Origin: Lachnospiraceae bacterium
GTDB lineage: Bacteria; Bacillota; Clostridia; Lachnospirales; Lachnospiraceae
Assembly (NCBI GenBank): GCA_030524705.1
Contig: JAUNGD010000001.1
Location: 62,001 to 126,000 of the forward strand
DNA length: 64,000 nt
Direction of reading: 5' to 3'
Part shown: positions 26,261-33,420 of the stretch, piece after piece
Layout of the letters: the number at the start of each line of letters is the position of its first letter
Numbering within the stretch: the stretch's first letter is position 1
The notes under the pieces: generated by a model
Told to the model about the DNA's origin: nothing
The model's database searches: none
Seen by the model: only the letters and a program-made list of their open reading frames with translations
Made by a program: the position numbers and the translations under genes

Positions 26261-26665
26261 GTGAAGAAGAGAGGACGCAAAGGATTGATACATCTGCTGG
26301 CAGCGTTTTGGCTGCTGATCACAGGAATATGCATTGACTGCAGTCAGGCATATTCCATTTTGGCGTATCATGATACCTTTGAGTCCGCGAGATGCTCTTA
26401 TGATTCCAGCAACGGCTTCGCTTCAGATGAAATATGCACTTCAGATCTTATGGGACAGAGAACAGTCGTAAGAGACGCAAAAAAGCTGGAAAGCCCGGGC
26501 ACAAAGGGCCGGACCAGCCTGCGCAGCATGATAGCTGTTCCTGAAGTCATTTCCCAGACTCCCCGTTTGTACTGCAGTATGGTATGCGGACAGATACACC
26601 GTGGGGTGTGCAGCCATACCGTTATTATGAATTACATACACAGCAAGGACGGACGAAAATCCTGA
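26261..26665 (+). CDS. Hypothetical exported protein
   Basis: A 134-residue protein with GTG start and AAGGAGTGGG upstream. The N-terminus (basic KKRGRKG, then hydrophobic LIHLLAAFWLLITGI) is a signal peptide or anchor. The rest is rich in Ser, Cys and Ile (seven cysteines in all), with CSMVCGQIHRGVCSH near residue 104. No family recognised. It lies alone between two transporter units. Confidence 0.5.
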   Translation: MKKRGRKGLIHLLAAFWLLITGICIDCSQAYSILAYHDTFESARCSYDSSNGFASDEICTSDLMGQRTVVRDAKKLESPGTKGRTSLRSMIAVPEVISQTPRLYCSMVCGQIHRGVCSHTVIMNYIHSKDGRKS

Positions 26666-26749
26666 GCAGTTCGGACTCTATGATTTCAGCCTGTGCGCAG
26701 CATGGGTTATTTCGCGTACGAAAAATAAAAAGAACTGAGAGGGATTAAG

Positions 26750-27346
26750 ATGGATACTATAAAGAAAATTGGCAATTTCCTTCGAAATTGCGTGGAGCTT
26801 TATATTCCGATCGCCGCTTTTTTGATCATGTTCTGTGTGTTCGTAATCCAGATCGCGGCCAGATATGTGTTTAACAACCCGATTCCGTGGGCGTATGAGG
26901 TGACGGTAATGGGGTATCTGTGGATGGTAGTTCTCGGCGCCTGCTATGCGTACAGAGACAGATCACACGTTACCTTCACATTGGTTTATGACAAGCTTCC
27001 GGTAAAGGGGAAGGCAGTGTGCGGCTTCCTTGGGAACCTGCTGATGGCAATTGCTTTTATTGTGATGTTTGTTCCGGCCTGCCAGATGATTAATCAAATG
27101 AAGATCCAGGTGACCAGCGTATTTAAGGTCGGCCTGAATATTGTTTATTTCCCGTTCATTCCGTTTATGATTATTATTCTGTGCTACATTCTGTATGATA
27201 TGTGGCTGGAGTTCATGGTGTTTACCGGTATCGGCGGAGATGCTGCGGTACAGAAGATGCTGAATGAGACGAAGAACGAGACGCAGGAGGCCATCGACGC
27301 AGCTCTTGCCCAGGAGGAAGAGATGATGAAGGAGGCGGGAAAATAA
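26750..27346 (+). CDS. TRAP transporter small permease (DctQ)
   Basis: A 198-residue protein with four spans, of the DctQ family: VFVIQIAARYVFNNPIPWAY near residue 31 is the family signature, followed by EVTVMGYLWMVVLGACYAYR. The C-terminus is an acidic, Glu/Ala-rich cytoplasmic tail. It overlaps the large permease by one base. Subunit of a Na+-driven importer for organic acids; the binding protein is not in this operon. Confidence 0.9.
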   Translation: MDTIKKIGNFLRNCVELYIPIAAFLIMFCVFVIQIAARYVFNNPIPWAYEVTVMGYLWMVVLGACYAYRDRSHVTFTLVYDKLPVKGKAVCGFLGNLLMAIAFIVMFVPACQMINQMKIQVTSVFKVGLNIVYFPFIPFMIIILCYILYDMWLEFMVFTGIGGDAAVQKMLNETKNETQEAIDAALAQEEEMMKEAGK

Positions 27347-28647
27347 TGAATATAAGTACAGCTTTGCTCGTATTTTTACTGATTTTTGTGTTGATTTTTA
27401 TTCTGCGGATGCCGATACCCATGGGTATGATGACTGCCTGCGTATTTTACTTTATGGTAACTGGTGAGAGCCCGAAGATGGTGGCTCAGCAGACACTGAA
27501 AACTTTCTATACCAACTACACGATCATTGCCGTTCCGCTTTTCATTTTTGCGGCCAACGTTATGAACAGCGGTAAGGTAACAGAAAAGGTATTCGGCTTT
27601 GCCATGGGCTTTGTGGGCCGTTTCAAGGGCGGCCTGGGACACGTAAACGTTCTGGCTTCTCTTGTATTCTCCGGTATGACCGGTTCTGCCATTGCAGATG
27701 CCAGCGGCCTTGGAAAAATGGAGATCGACGCCATGAGAGCTGAGGGCTATGACGACGGCTTCAGCTGTGCCATCACCGCAGCGTCTGCGACAATCGGGCC
27801 GATCTTCCCGCCGAGTATTCCGATGGTTATTTATTCCATGCTCTCCGGCGCTTCCGTGGGTGCGCTGTTCATGGGCGGCATGGTGCCGGGAGTCCTCCTG
27901 GCCATCGCGTTGATGATCTACATTATGATTATTGCGCATAAGAGAAATTATCCGATCAGTGAGAAGGTTAATTTTCACGCATTTTTGAAATATACCTTCA
28001 ATGCGATCCCGGCGATCCTGACTCCGGTTATCCTGCTGGTGGGTATTTACACCGGTATTATGACCCCGACAGAGGCAGGCGCAGTGGCAGGCCTGTATGC
28101 TCTGATCGTAGCTGTTTTGGGTTACCGCGTACTGAAATGGGAAGGCTTTAAGCAGGTATTGGTGGACACCGTAAAGGCCACCGGTACGACCTCTATTATG
28201 ATCGGTGCGGCTACGTGTATTTCCTACATCGTGGCGAAGGAGCAGCTGGCGGCTACCGTTGCGAACTGGATCACAGGCTTTACGGACAACAAATATGTCT
28301 TCCTGATGATCGTCAACGTTGCAATCCTGATCCTGGGTATGTTTATTGATACCTCTGTTATCCAGGTCGTATTTATCCCGATCCTCCTGCCCATCGCAAG
28401 AGCATTCGGAATCGACTTGGTACACTTTGGACTGGTGGTTATCTTCAATATGATGATCGGCCTTTCCACACCGCCGTTCGGTATGCTTCTGTTTATCACC
28501 AGCGGTATTTCGGGAACGCCGCTGAAGGATGTGATCAAGGAGATCTGGTGGCCGATTGTCACGATGCTGATTGTCCTGCTGATCATTACATATATCCCGG
28601 ACGTGGTATTGTTCCTGCCGAAAATGCTGATGGGTTATACCGGCTGA
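27346..28647 (+). CDS. TRAP transporter large permease (DctM)
   Basis: A 433-residue transport subunit with about twelve spans. Family phrases: AVPLFIFAANVMNSGKVTEK near residue 63, ITAASATIGPIFPPSIPMVI near 140, TPTEAGAVAGLYAL near 228 and NMMIGLSTPPFGMLLFITSG near 365. Forms the ion-coupled channel with DctQ. No DctP gene lies on either side, so the binding protein must be encoded elsewhere or be lost. Confidence 0.93.
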   Translation: MNISTALLVFLLIFVLIFILRMPIPMGMMTACVFYFMVTGESPKMVAQQTLKTFYTNYTIIAVPLFIFAANVMNSGKVTEKVFGFAMGFVGRFKGGLGHVNVLASLVFSGMTGSAIADASGLGKMEIDAMRAEGYDDGFSCAITAASATIGPIFPPSIPMVIYSMLSGASVGALFMGGMVPGVLLAIALMIYIMIIAHKRNYPISEKVNFHAFLKYTFNAIPAILTPVILLVGIYTGIMTPTEAGAVAGLYALIVAVLGYRVLKWEGFKQVLVDTVKATGTTSIMIGAATCISYIVAKEQLAATVANWITGFTDNKYVFLMIVNVAILILGMFIDTSVIQVVFIPILLPIARAFGIDLVHFGLVVIFNMMIGLSTPPFGMLLFITSGISGTPLKDVIKEIWWPIVTMLIVLLIITYIPDVVLFLPKMLMGYTG

Positions 28648-28772
28648 TGGGACATGCTGACAGGATCTGTTTTTTTGAGCCGCATTCTGTGAACCTGAAT
28701 CCTGCTGTGTATATTATGGGCGAAAATGCAGAAACTATTTTCTGAAATATAATTTATTCAGGAGGTAGGATT

Positions 28773-29090
28773 ATGCCAGCATTAGTTTGTTCCGCACAGA
28801 ACTGTATTTACAACAATGCCATGTACTGCAGCAAGGGCGACATCAAGATCGGCGGCGAGGACGCCACGGTCTGTCAGGATACGCGGTGCGAAAGCTTTCA
28901 GGAGCGCAAACGGGAGAACGTCAGAAGCTCCATGGGCATGCCGTCCATTGATACGGATATTAAGTGCGAGGCGTGCAACTGCAGATACAATGAAAAATGC
29001 GTCTGTCATGCAGAGCACGTGGATATTTCCGGAGCCGCCGCACATCGCAGCGGGGAGACAGAATGCGTCACCTTTGAAGAGGGGCGATAG
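28773..29090 (+). CDS. DUF1540 protein with two cysteine-rich repeats
   Basis: A 105-residue protein made of two DUF1540 units, residues 3-45 (CSAQNCIYNNAMYCSKGDI, then CQDTRCESF) and 64-103 (CEACNCRYNEKCVCHAEHVD, ending CVTFEE). Each unit keeps the four-cysteine spacing of a small metal-binding knuckle. Strong CAGGAGGTAGG site. Function of the family is unknown; common in spore-forming clostridia. Confidence 0.82.
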   Translation: MPALVCSAQNCIYNNAMYCSKGDIKIGGEDATVCQDTRCESFQERKRENVRSSMGMPSIDTDIKCEACNCRYNEKCVCHAEHVDISGAAAHRSGETECVTFEEGR

Positions 29091-29252
29091 CCCGCAGAGC
29101 GTCAAGAAAAGTGAATATTGCAGGAATGAGGGGCAGCGCGGGAAACGCTGCTCCTTCATTTATATTTTATAGTTTTTTAATTGTAAATACATGAAAAATC
29201 AGATAGAATAATGTATTAAAACAGGACAATGCAGACGCCGGGGGGTTTTAAT

Positions 29253-29978
29253 ATGGATGTGGAGCACAAGAAAACAGCATTGAGCGACGACTCGGAAATC
29301 TACAAGAGCAGGGACAATTCCTTTGGGAAAAAGGATCTTCGTTCGCTTTCAGGAAAACAGAGGCTGGAATATTTTAAGGACTATTATCTGCTGAAGGTAA
29401 TTGTCGCGCTGGTGGTGGTGATATTTGCCGGAGCGCTGCTGAATGCGACGGTTTTCAACCGGGCCACCTGCGTTCTTTCCATCGCGTTTCTGGACGAAAG
29501 CCAGATTTCAGAGCAGCAGGCTCTGGAGGAAGCGCTTGCGGAGTATCTTGGCGGGCTGGAAAAGAATGATTACGTTTCCGTGGAGAGCTTCAATACGGAG
29601 GATTATCAGATGAACATGGCCTATATGGCGAAGACTGCCGCCGGCGGGATTGACGCCGTTGTTTGTACGCGGGACTATTTTGAAAAGGCCGCAGAGAGGG
29701 GAATGCTGATAGACCTGAGAGAGGTGCTGCCGGAGGACATGTATGCGGAGCTGTCTGACCGGATGCTGGAGGGGAAAGCGATAAAGGACGAGGATGAAGA
29801 GGGAAATGCTCTGTCTTATTATGATCCCTGCCCGTATGGGATTGATATTTCAGGCAGCGCGCACTTTGCGGAGTTTGGAGGCATGGAGAGTGCTCCGGTG
29901 TTCTGCGTCACCCAGAGCGATGTGAACAGGGAAAACCTCATAAAAGCGATTACATATTTTTCGAAGACCGGAAAATAG
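29253..29978 (+). CDS. Membrane-anchored protein of unknown function
   Basis: A 241-residue protein with a hydrophilic N-terminal stretch of about 45 residues, one span (LKVIVALVVVIFAGALLNAT) and an extracytoplasmic domain of about 170 residues. The latter (AYMAKTAAGGIDAVVCTRDY, then GMLIDLREVLPEDMYAELSD) looks like a reduced solute-binding fold. ATG 29253 is preferred over ATG 29229 because CGGGGGGT lies eight bases before it. No family name is assigned. Confidence 0.6.
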   Translation: MDVEHKKTALSDDSEIYKSRDNSFGKKDLRSLSGKQRLEYFKDYYLLKVIVALVVVIFAGALLNATVFNRATCVLSIAFLDESQISEQQALEEALAEYLGGLEKNDYVSVESFNTEDYQMNMAYMAKTAAGGIDAVVCTRDYFEKAAERGMLIDLREVLPEDMYAELSDRMLEGKAIKDEDEEGNALSYYDPCPYGIDISGSAHFAEFGGMESAPVFCVTQSDVNRENLIKAITYFSKTGK

Positions 29979-29996
29979 AAGAAAAGCAAAGTGAAA

Positions 29997-30056
29997 ATGC
30001 AGCGGGACCCTTGTCCTGGCAGCCTGTTCGGCTCCCGGCAATGGTCCCGTCTGCAT
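29997..30056 (-). terminator. Hairpin after the Bfd-like gene
   Basis: GCAGCGGGACC (29999) pairs with GGTCCCGTCTGC (30043) with a branched interior; on the reverse strand it is followed by ATTTTC. Probably ends the ferritin transcript. Confidence 0.4.
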
Positions 30057-30058
30057 CA

Positions 30059-30247
30059 TCATCCGGCTTTCTTTTTCAGAAGCTTCTTAGTCAGCTTCTT
30101 CGCCTTTTTCTTACATTTTCCGCAGCCTTTTCCAACCTGAGTTGCTTTTTTTACCTCTTTAAACGAAGAGGCTCCGTTTTCCACTGCCTTGGCGATATCG
30201 CCCTTTGTCACTTTGCGGCAGGAGCAGATTACTTTTTCCTTATTCAT
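30059..30247 (-). CDS. Bfd-like [2Fe-2S]-binding mini-protein
   Basis: A 62-residue protein with the Bfd cysteine pattern: CSC near residue 8-10 and CGKC near 42-45, separated by a helical part, then a lysine-rich tail (KKKAKKLTKKLLKKKAG). Bfd proteins reduce and release iron from bacterioferritin through a [2Fe-2S] cluster. It lies 12 bases after a ferritin gene on the same strand, which supports an iron-release role here. Confidence 0.82.
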   Translation of the reverse strand: MNKEKVICSCRKVTKGDIAKAVENGASSFKEVKKATQVGKGCGKCKKKAKKLTKKLLKKKAG

Positions 30248-30259
30248 AAGGATACCTGA

Positions 30260-30772
30260 TTAAAGAACGAGGGAGGGAGCGGCATATACCCGGGCGCCCA
30301 GCTCGTTGTCCAGCATGTACAGGCTCTTCGGATCATCGCCGAACAGCTCATATTTCTTGATCAGGTTGTCTGCGTTGGTCTCTTCTTCACCCTGCTCCTT
30401 TACGAACCAGTCCAGGAACTGCATAGTACGGAAATCCTTTACGGTGTATGCAGCGTCGTAGATGGTGTGAATCAGGGAGGTTACGTACTGCTCATGCTTC
30501 AGACCCTCTGAGAGGATTGTTTTAGCGTTGTCCAGTACGACGTCCGGCTTTGCAATGGCATCCAGGGTTACCTTCTCGCCGTTGTTCTGGAGATACTGGA
30601 TGAACAGCAGTGCGTGGTCGCGCTCCTCCTGAGCCTGGATCTTGTACCAGTTGCCGAATCCGTCCAGCCCGTGGTCATAATAAAAATTGGAAAAGTCCAG
30701 ATACAGGTAAGCAGAATAAAATTCTTTGTTTACCTGCTGATTTAAAAGCTCTACTACTTTTGCGTCTAACAT
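30260..30772 (-). CDS. ftnA: Non-heme ferritin
   Basis: A 170-residue iron-storage ferritin. Ferroxidase ligands are visible: Glu in NKEFYSAYLYLDF (residue 17), Glu and His in QAQEERDHALLF (near 50-53), Glu near 94 (LKHEQYVTSLIH) and Gln/Glu near 127-130 (KEQGEEETNADNLI). No heme methionine of bacterioferritin is apparent. Strong AGGAGG site; own promoter at 30810-30838. Confidence 0.95.
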   Translation of the reverse strand: MLDAKVVELLNQQVNKEFYSAYLYLDFSNFYYDHGLDGFGNWYKIQAQEERDHALLFIQYLQNNGEKVTLDAIAKPDVVLDNAKTILSEGLKHEQYVTSLIHTIYDAAYTVKDFRTMQFLDWFVKEQGEEETNADNLIKKYELFGDDPKSLYMLDNELGARVYAAPSLVL

Positions 30773-30809
30773 GATAATGTCCTCCTGTATATGTAAATTA
30801 CTTTTATAA

Positions 30810-30838
30810 ATTATACTCGCATACGGCCAGGATGTAAA
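30810..30838 (-). promoter_or_regulatory. Promoter of ferritin operon
   Basis: Reverse strand: TTTACA (30838-30833), 17-base spacer, TATAAT (30815-30810). No clear Fur or PerR box was seen. Confidence 0.75.
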
Positions 30839-30910
30839 GAGGAGGAATGGCGCATACCGGATCCGGTTGTAAAAATAAGGAAACCAGGGAAAAATAAGAC
30901 GAAAAACTAT

Positions 30911-30939
30911 TTGACAAGAGGGGGAGCATGTGGTAAAGT
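30911..30939 (+). promoter_or_regulatory. Promoter of infC-rpmI-rplT
   Basis: TTGACA (30911-30916), 17-base spacer, TAAAGT (30934-30939). Confidence 0.7.
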
Positions 30940-30944
30940 AAATA

Positions 30945-31100
30945 AAGTTATAATTAACAGGAAAGCAGAGTATCCACTCTCACCCTGGCATTTCAGATGA
31001 CCAGCGGTTCATATCGGGAGCAGAAGCAGCACATGCAGATGTGGTGTTTTTATGTGAGGATTATGAGTGGATGACGATGTTATCCACTCTTTTTTATATC
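30945..31100 (+). promoter_or_regulatory. L20-type autoregulatory leader
   Basis: A long leader before infC in which GTATCCACTCT (near 30968) can pair with AGAGTGGAT-like ATGAGTGGAT (near 31063), competing with a terminator made of GAGTGGAT and ATCCACTC (31067-31090) with a T-run. This is the arrangement of ribosomal L20 leaders, in which L20 promotes termination. Assigned by position and alternative pairing, not by a covariance search. Confidence 0.7.
31067..31097 (+). terminator. Leader terminator before infC
   Basis: GAGTGGAT and ATCCACTC stem with GACGATGTT loop followed by six T. Confidence 0.75.
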
Positions 31101-31121
31101 AATGTGTGGAGGTGCAGTACC

Positions 31122-31628
31122 ATTAGCGAATTAATGATCAACGAACAAATCAGGGACCGTGAAGTCCGTGTTATCGGCGAGAACGGCGAGCAGCTTGGAA
31201 TTATGTCTTCAAAGGATGCGATGAAGCTGGCGAAGGATGCAGAGCTTGACCTTGTAAAGATCGCTCCGACAGCGAAACCGCCGGTGTGTAAGATTATTGA
31301 TTACGGAAAGTATCGTTATGAGTTGGCCAGAAAAGAAAAAGAGGCCAAGAAAAAGCAGAAAACGATTGAGGTGAAAGAAGTCCGGCTGTCACCGAACATT
31401 GATGTAAATGATTTGAATACGAAGGTTAATAATGCCAGAAAATTCATTTCCAAGGGTAACAAAGTCAAAGTCAGTCTGCGTTTCCGCGGACGCGAGATGG
31501 CGCATATGCAGGCAAGCCGCCACGTCCTCGAGGATTTTGCAAAGGAGCTCGGGGATATTGCAGTCATCGACAAGCCGATCAAGCAGGAAGGCAGAAGCCT
31601 TACGATATTCTTGTCGGAAAAACGTTAA
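31122..31628 (+). CDS. infC: Translation initiation factor IF-3, ATT start
   Basis: A 168-residue IF-3: N-domain INEQIRDREVRVIGENGEQL, linker rich in Lys, C-domain KVSLRFRGREMAHMQ. The start is ATT at 31122, preceded by GGAGG (31108-31112) with nine-base spacing; the first in-frame ATG (31134) is 21 bases from that site, too far. A rare AUU start is known to let IF-3 control its own synthesis. First gene of the infC-rpmI-rplT operon. Confidence 0.93.
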   Translation: MSELMINEQIRDREVRVIGENGEQLGIMSSKDAMKLAKDAELDLVKIAPTAKPPVCKIIDYGKYRYELARKEKEAKKKQKTIEVKEVRLSPNIDVNDLNTKVNNARKFISKGNKVKVSLRFRGREMAHMQASRHVLEDFAKELGDIAVIDKPIKQEGRSLTIFLSEKR

Positions 31629-31661
31629 TTCAGATATTCAAATATAAGGAGGAACTATAAG

Positions 31662-31859
31662 ATGCCAAAAATGAAAACCAGCAGAGCAGCTGCAAAACGT
31701 TTTAAAAAGACAGGTACAGGTTTATTAAAGAGAAACAAAGCTTATAAGAGCCATATCTTAACTAAGAAGTCCACCAAGAGAAAGAGAAATCTGAGACAGT
31801 CAACGATCACAGACGCTACAAACGCTCAGAATATGAAGAAGATTTTACCGTATTTATAA
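31662..31859 (+). CDS. rpmI: 50S ribosomal protein L35
   Basis: A 65-residue basic protein, [20 protein letters not shown] at the N-terminus, [20 protein letters not shown] in the middle. Family length and sequence are standard. AAGGAGGAACTATAAG precedes the ATG. Confidence 0.97.
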   Translation: MPKMKTSRAAAKRFKKTGTGLLKRNKAYKSHILTKKSTKRKRNLRQSTITDATNAQNMKKILPYL

Positions 31860-31884
31860 GATCAGGCGAAGGAGGAAATAAGAC

Positions 31885-32241
31885 ATGGCAAGAATTAAAG
31901 GCGGTATGAACGCTAAGAAAAAACATAACAGAGTATTGAAGCTGGCTAAGGGTTACAGAGGAGCCAGATCCAAACAGTATAGGGTAGCAAAGCAGTCCGT
32001 TATGCGTGCGCTGACAAGTGCATATGCAGGACGTAAGCAGAGAAAGCGTCAGTACAGACAGCTCTGGATCGCCCGTATCAATGCAGGCGCTCGTCTGAAC
32101 GGCCTTTCCTACAGCAAATTTATGTACGGTCTGAAGCTGGCAGGTGTTGATCTGAACCGTAAGGTTCTGGCTGACATGGCAGTAAATGACGCAGAAGGGT
32201 TTGCTTCCCTGGTAGAGCTGGCAAAGACAAAGCTGGCATAA
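31885..32241 (+). CDS. rplT: 50S ribosomal protein L20
   Basis: A 118-residue rRNA-binding assembly protein: [20 protein letters not shown] at the N-terminus, [20 protein letters not shown] next, [14 protein letters not shown] near residue 90. It is the expected feedback regulator of the leader at 30945. AAGGAGGAAATAAG precedes the ATG. Confidence 0.97.
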   Translation: MARIKGGMNAKKKHNRVLKLAKGYRGARSKQYRVAKQSVMRALTSAYAGRKQRKRQYRQLWIARINAGARLNGLSYSKFMYGLKLAGVDLNRKVLADMAVNDAEGFASLVELAKTKLA

Positions 32242-32313
32242 GACAGGATAATACAGGAAAAGGACTGTCAGAAGAGCAGTCCCGGCAGGCCGGAGCTTAG
32301 GACAGCATATCAT

Positions 32314-32356
32314 AAAGAGCAGATTATATATCAGAATATATAACCTGCTCTTTTTA
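32314..32356 (+). terminator. Terminator of infC operon
   Basis: AAAGAGCAG pairs with CTGCTCTTT, extended by ATTATATAT/ATATATAAC pairing inside, then five T. Confidence 0.85.
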
Positions 32357-32379
32357 ACGTGAAAGGAAATACAGAGCCT

Positions 32380-33105
32380 TTATTCATTTACGCCCGAAAT
32401 TTCCTCTGCTCTTTTCCTGAGCCGTTCGTATTGTTCCCTGGTTATATGGATCCGGCCTGCCACCGCGGTAATTAGTCCCGCCTTTTCCAGGGTCTGAATG
32501 TTTCGCTGAATGGTACGTACACTGAATCCAAGCTGCGCGGCCAGATCGGACTGCTTTTTCAGGAGTACGTATTCATCCCGGACGCCGGATTTTTCATAGT
32601 TTTCCGCAAGGTAAAGTACCATGCGCTCACCGCATTCGAGAAACTGGTATTTGCGTTCCTTGGGGCCTTCCCGTACGGTGGCATACATGATGGACCGCGT
32701 GCGCATGAACAGTGCATTCACATCCTTTGATATCCATTCCATGTAGGCGCGGGACGGGATCGTGAGAAGGTCGCAGGCGGTCACGGCCAGAATAGAAATG
32801 CGGTATTGCGGGATGTCTCCAAACAGCTCATAGTCGCCGAGAATCTCCACACCGGAGTAGTCGGTGAACACATAGTCTGTCCCGGAGGATTGGTAGTCGA
32901 TGCCGATCGCCGTACCGTTCAGGACGATGACGACCTGCGTACAGGGCTCTCCGGCCCGCAGCAGATGATGCTGCTTCGGAACATGCAGACGCTGGATCGA
33001 ACGGATGACATGCTCCGGACAGTTTTGGAAAAAGCGTTCCAGATAGACAAAGCGTTTCTGCTCAAGTTTGCTGATTATCTTCATAAGCTCCTGTCTCGAT
33101 TCCAT
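32380..33105 (-). CDS. Crp/Fnr-family transcriptional regulator
   Basis: A 241-residue regulator. N-terminal cyclic-nucleotide-like beta barrel (HVPKQHHLLRAGEPCTQVVI, ILGDYELFGDIP) and a C-terminal winged helix with the recognition region KKQSDLAAQLGFSVRTIQRN near residue 185-203. The barrel lacks the Arg-Ser pair that binds cAMP in Crp, and no Fnr cysteine cluster is seen. It is divergent from the nucleoside ABC operon with a 315-base gap, so it could control that operon; this is inference. Confidence 0.82.
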   Translation of the reverse strand: MESRQELMKIISKLEQKRFVYLERFFQNCPEHVIRSIQRLHVPKQHHLLRAGEPCTQVVIVLNGTAIGIDYQSSGTDYVFTDYSGVEILGDYELFGDIPQYRISILAVTACDLLTIPSRAYMEWISKDVNALFMRTRSIMYATVREGPKERKYQFLECGERMVLYLAENYEKSGVRDEYVLLKKQSDLAAQLGFSVRTIQRNIQTLEKAGLITAVAGRIHITREQYERLRKRAEEISGVNE

Positions 33106-33420
33106 ATCTGACCTCCGGAAAATTCACTTATCTATTAGTATATCAGAATCCATTAAATCCGAACATCCTGAAAGTAAAAATTTCCGCCTGAAAAAGTGAA
33201 AAATTTTGCCTGAAACTGCAGCTTCCTATTCAGGTAAAAACCACGAAAAAAGCATATGTAATTTATCTAAAATGCTGAAAATAAAAGGATTTTGTCAAAT
33301 TACGACACGTGTCGTAGCAAGTATTCCCTGGAATCGGTATATTTATTTATAAAAAGTGACAGTGCCAGAAACGGAGCTGACACTTCGGGGAAAGAATGAA
33401 AAAAGAGGAGATGAGTACGC
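33106..33420. other. Divergent control region before the nucleoside ABC operon
   Basis: No ORF. Holds the perfect palindrome at 33301-33316 and a short hairpin AAGTGACAG/CTGACACTT (33354-33386) just before the ATPase ribosome site. AT-rich on the Crp/Fnr side. Confidence 0.5.
33301..33316. promoter_or_regulatory. Perfect 16-base palindrome, likely operator
   Basis: TACGACACGTGTCGTA is a perfect palindrome in an AT-rich gap, preceded by TTTGTCAAAT. Probably the binding site of a dimeric regulator of the nucleoside importer; does not look like the TGTGA-type Crp site. Confidence 0.6.

Noticed and set aside
27376..28425. Reverse-strand open frame of 349 codons
   Set aside because: Mirror of the DctM membrane gene with His/Asp-rich nonsense composition.
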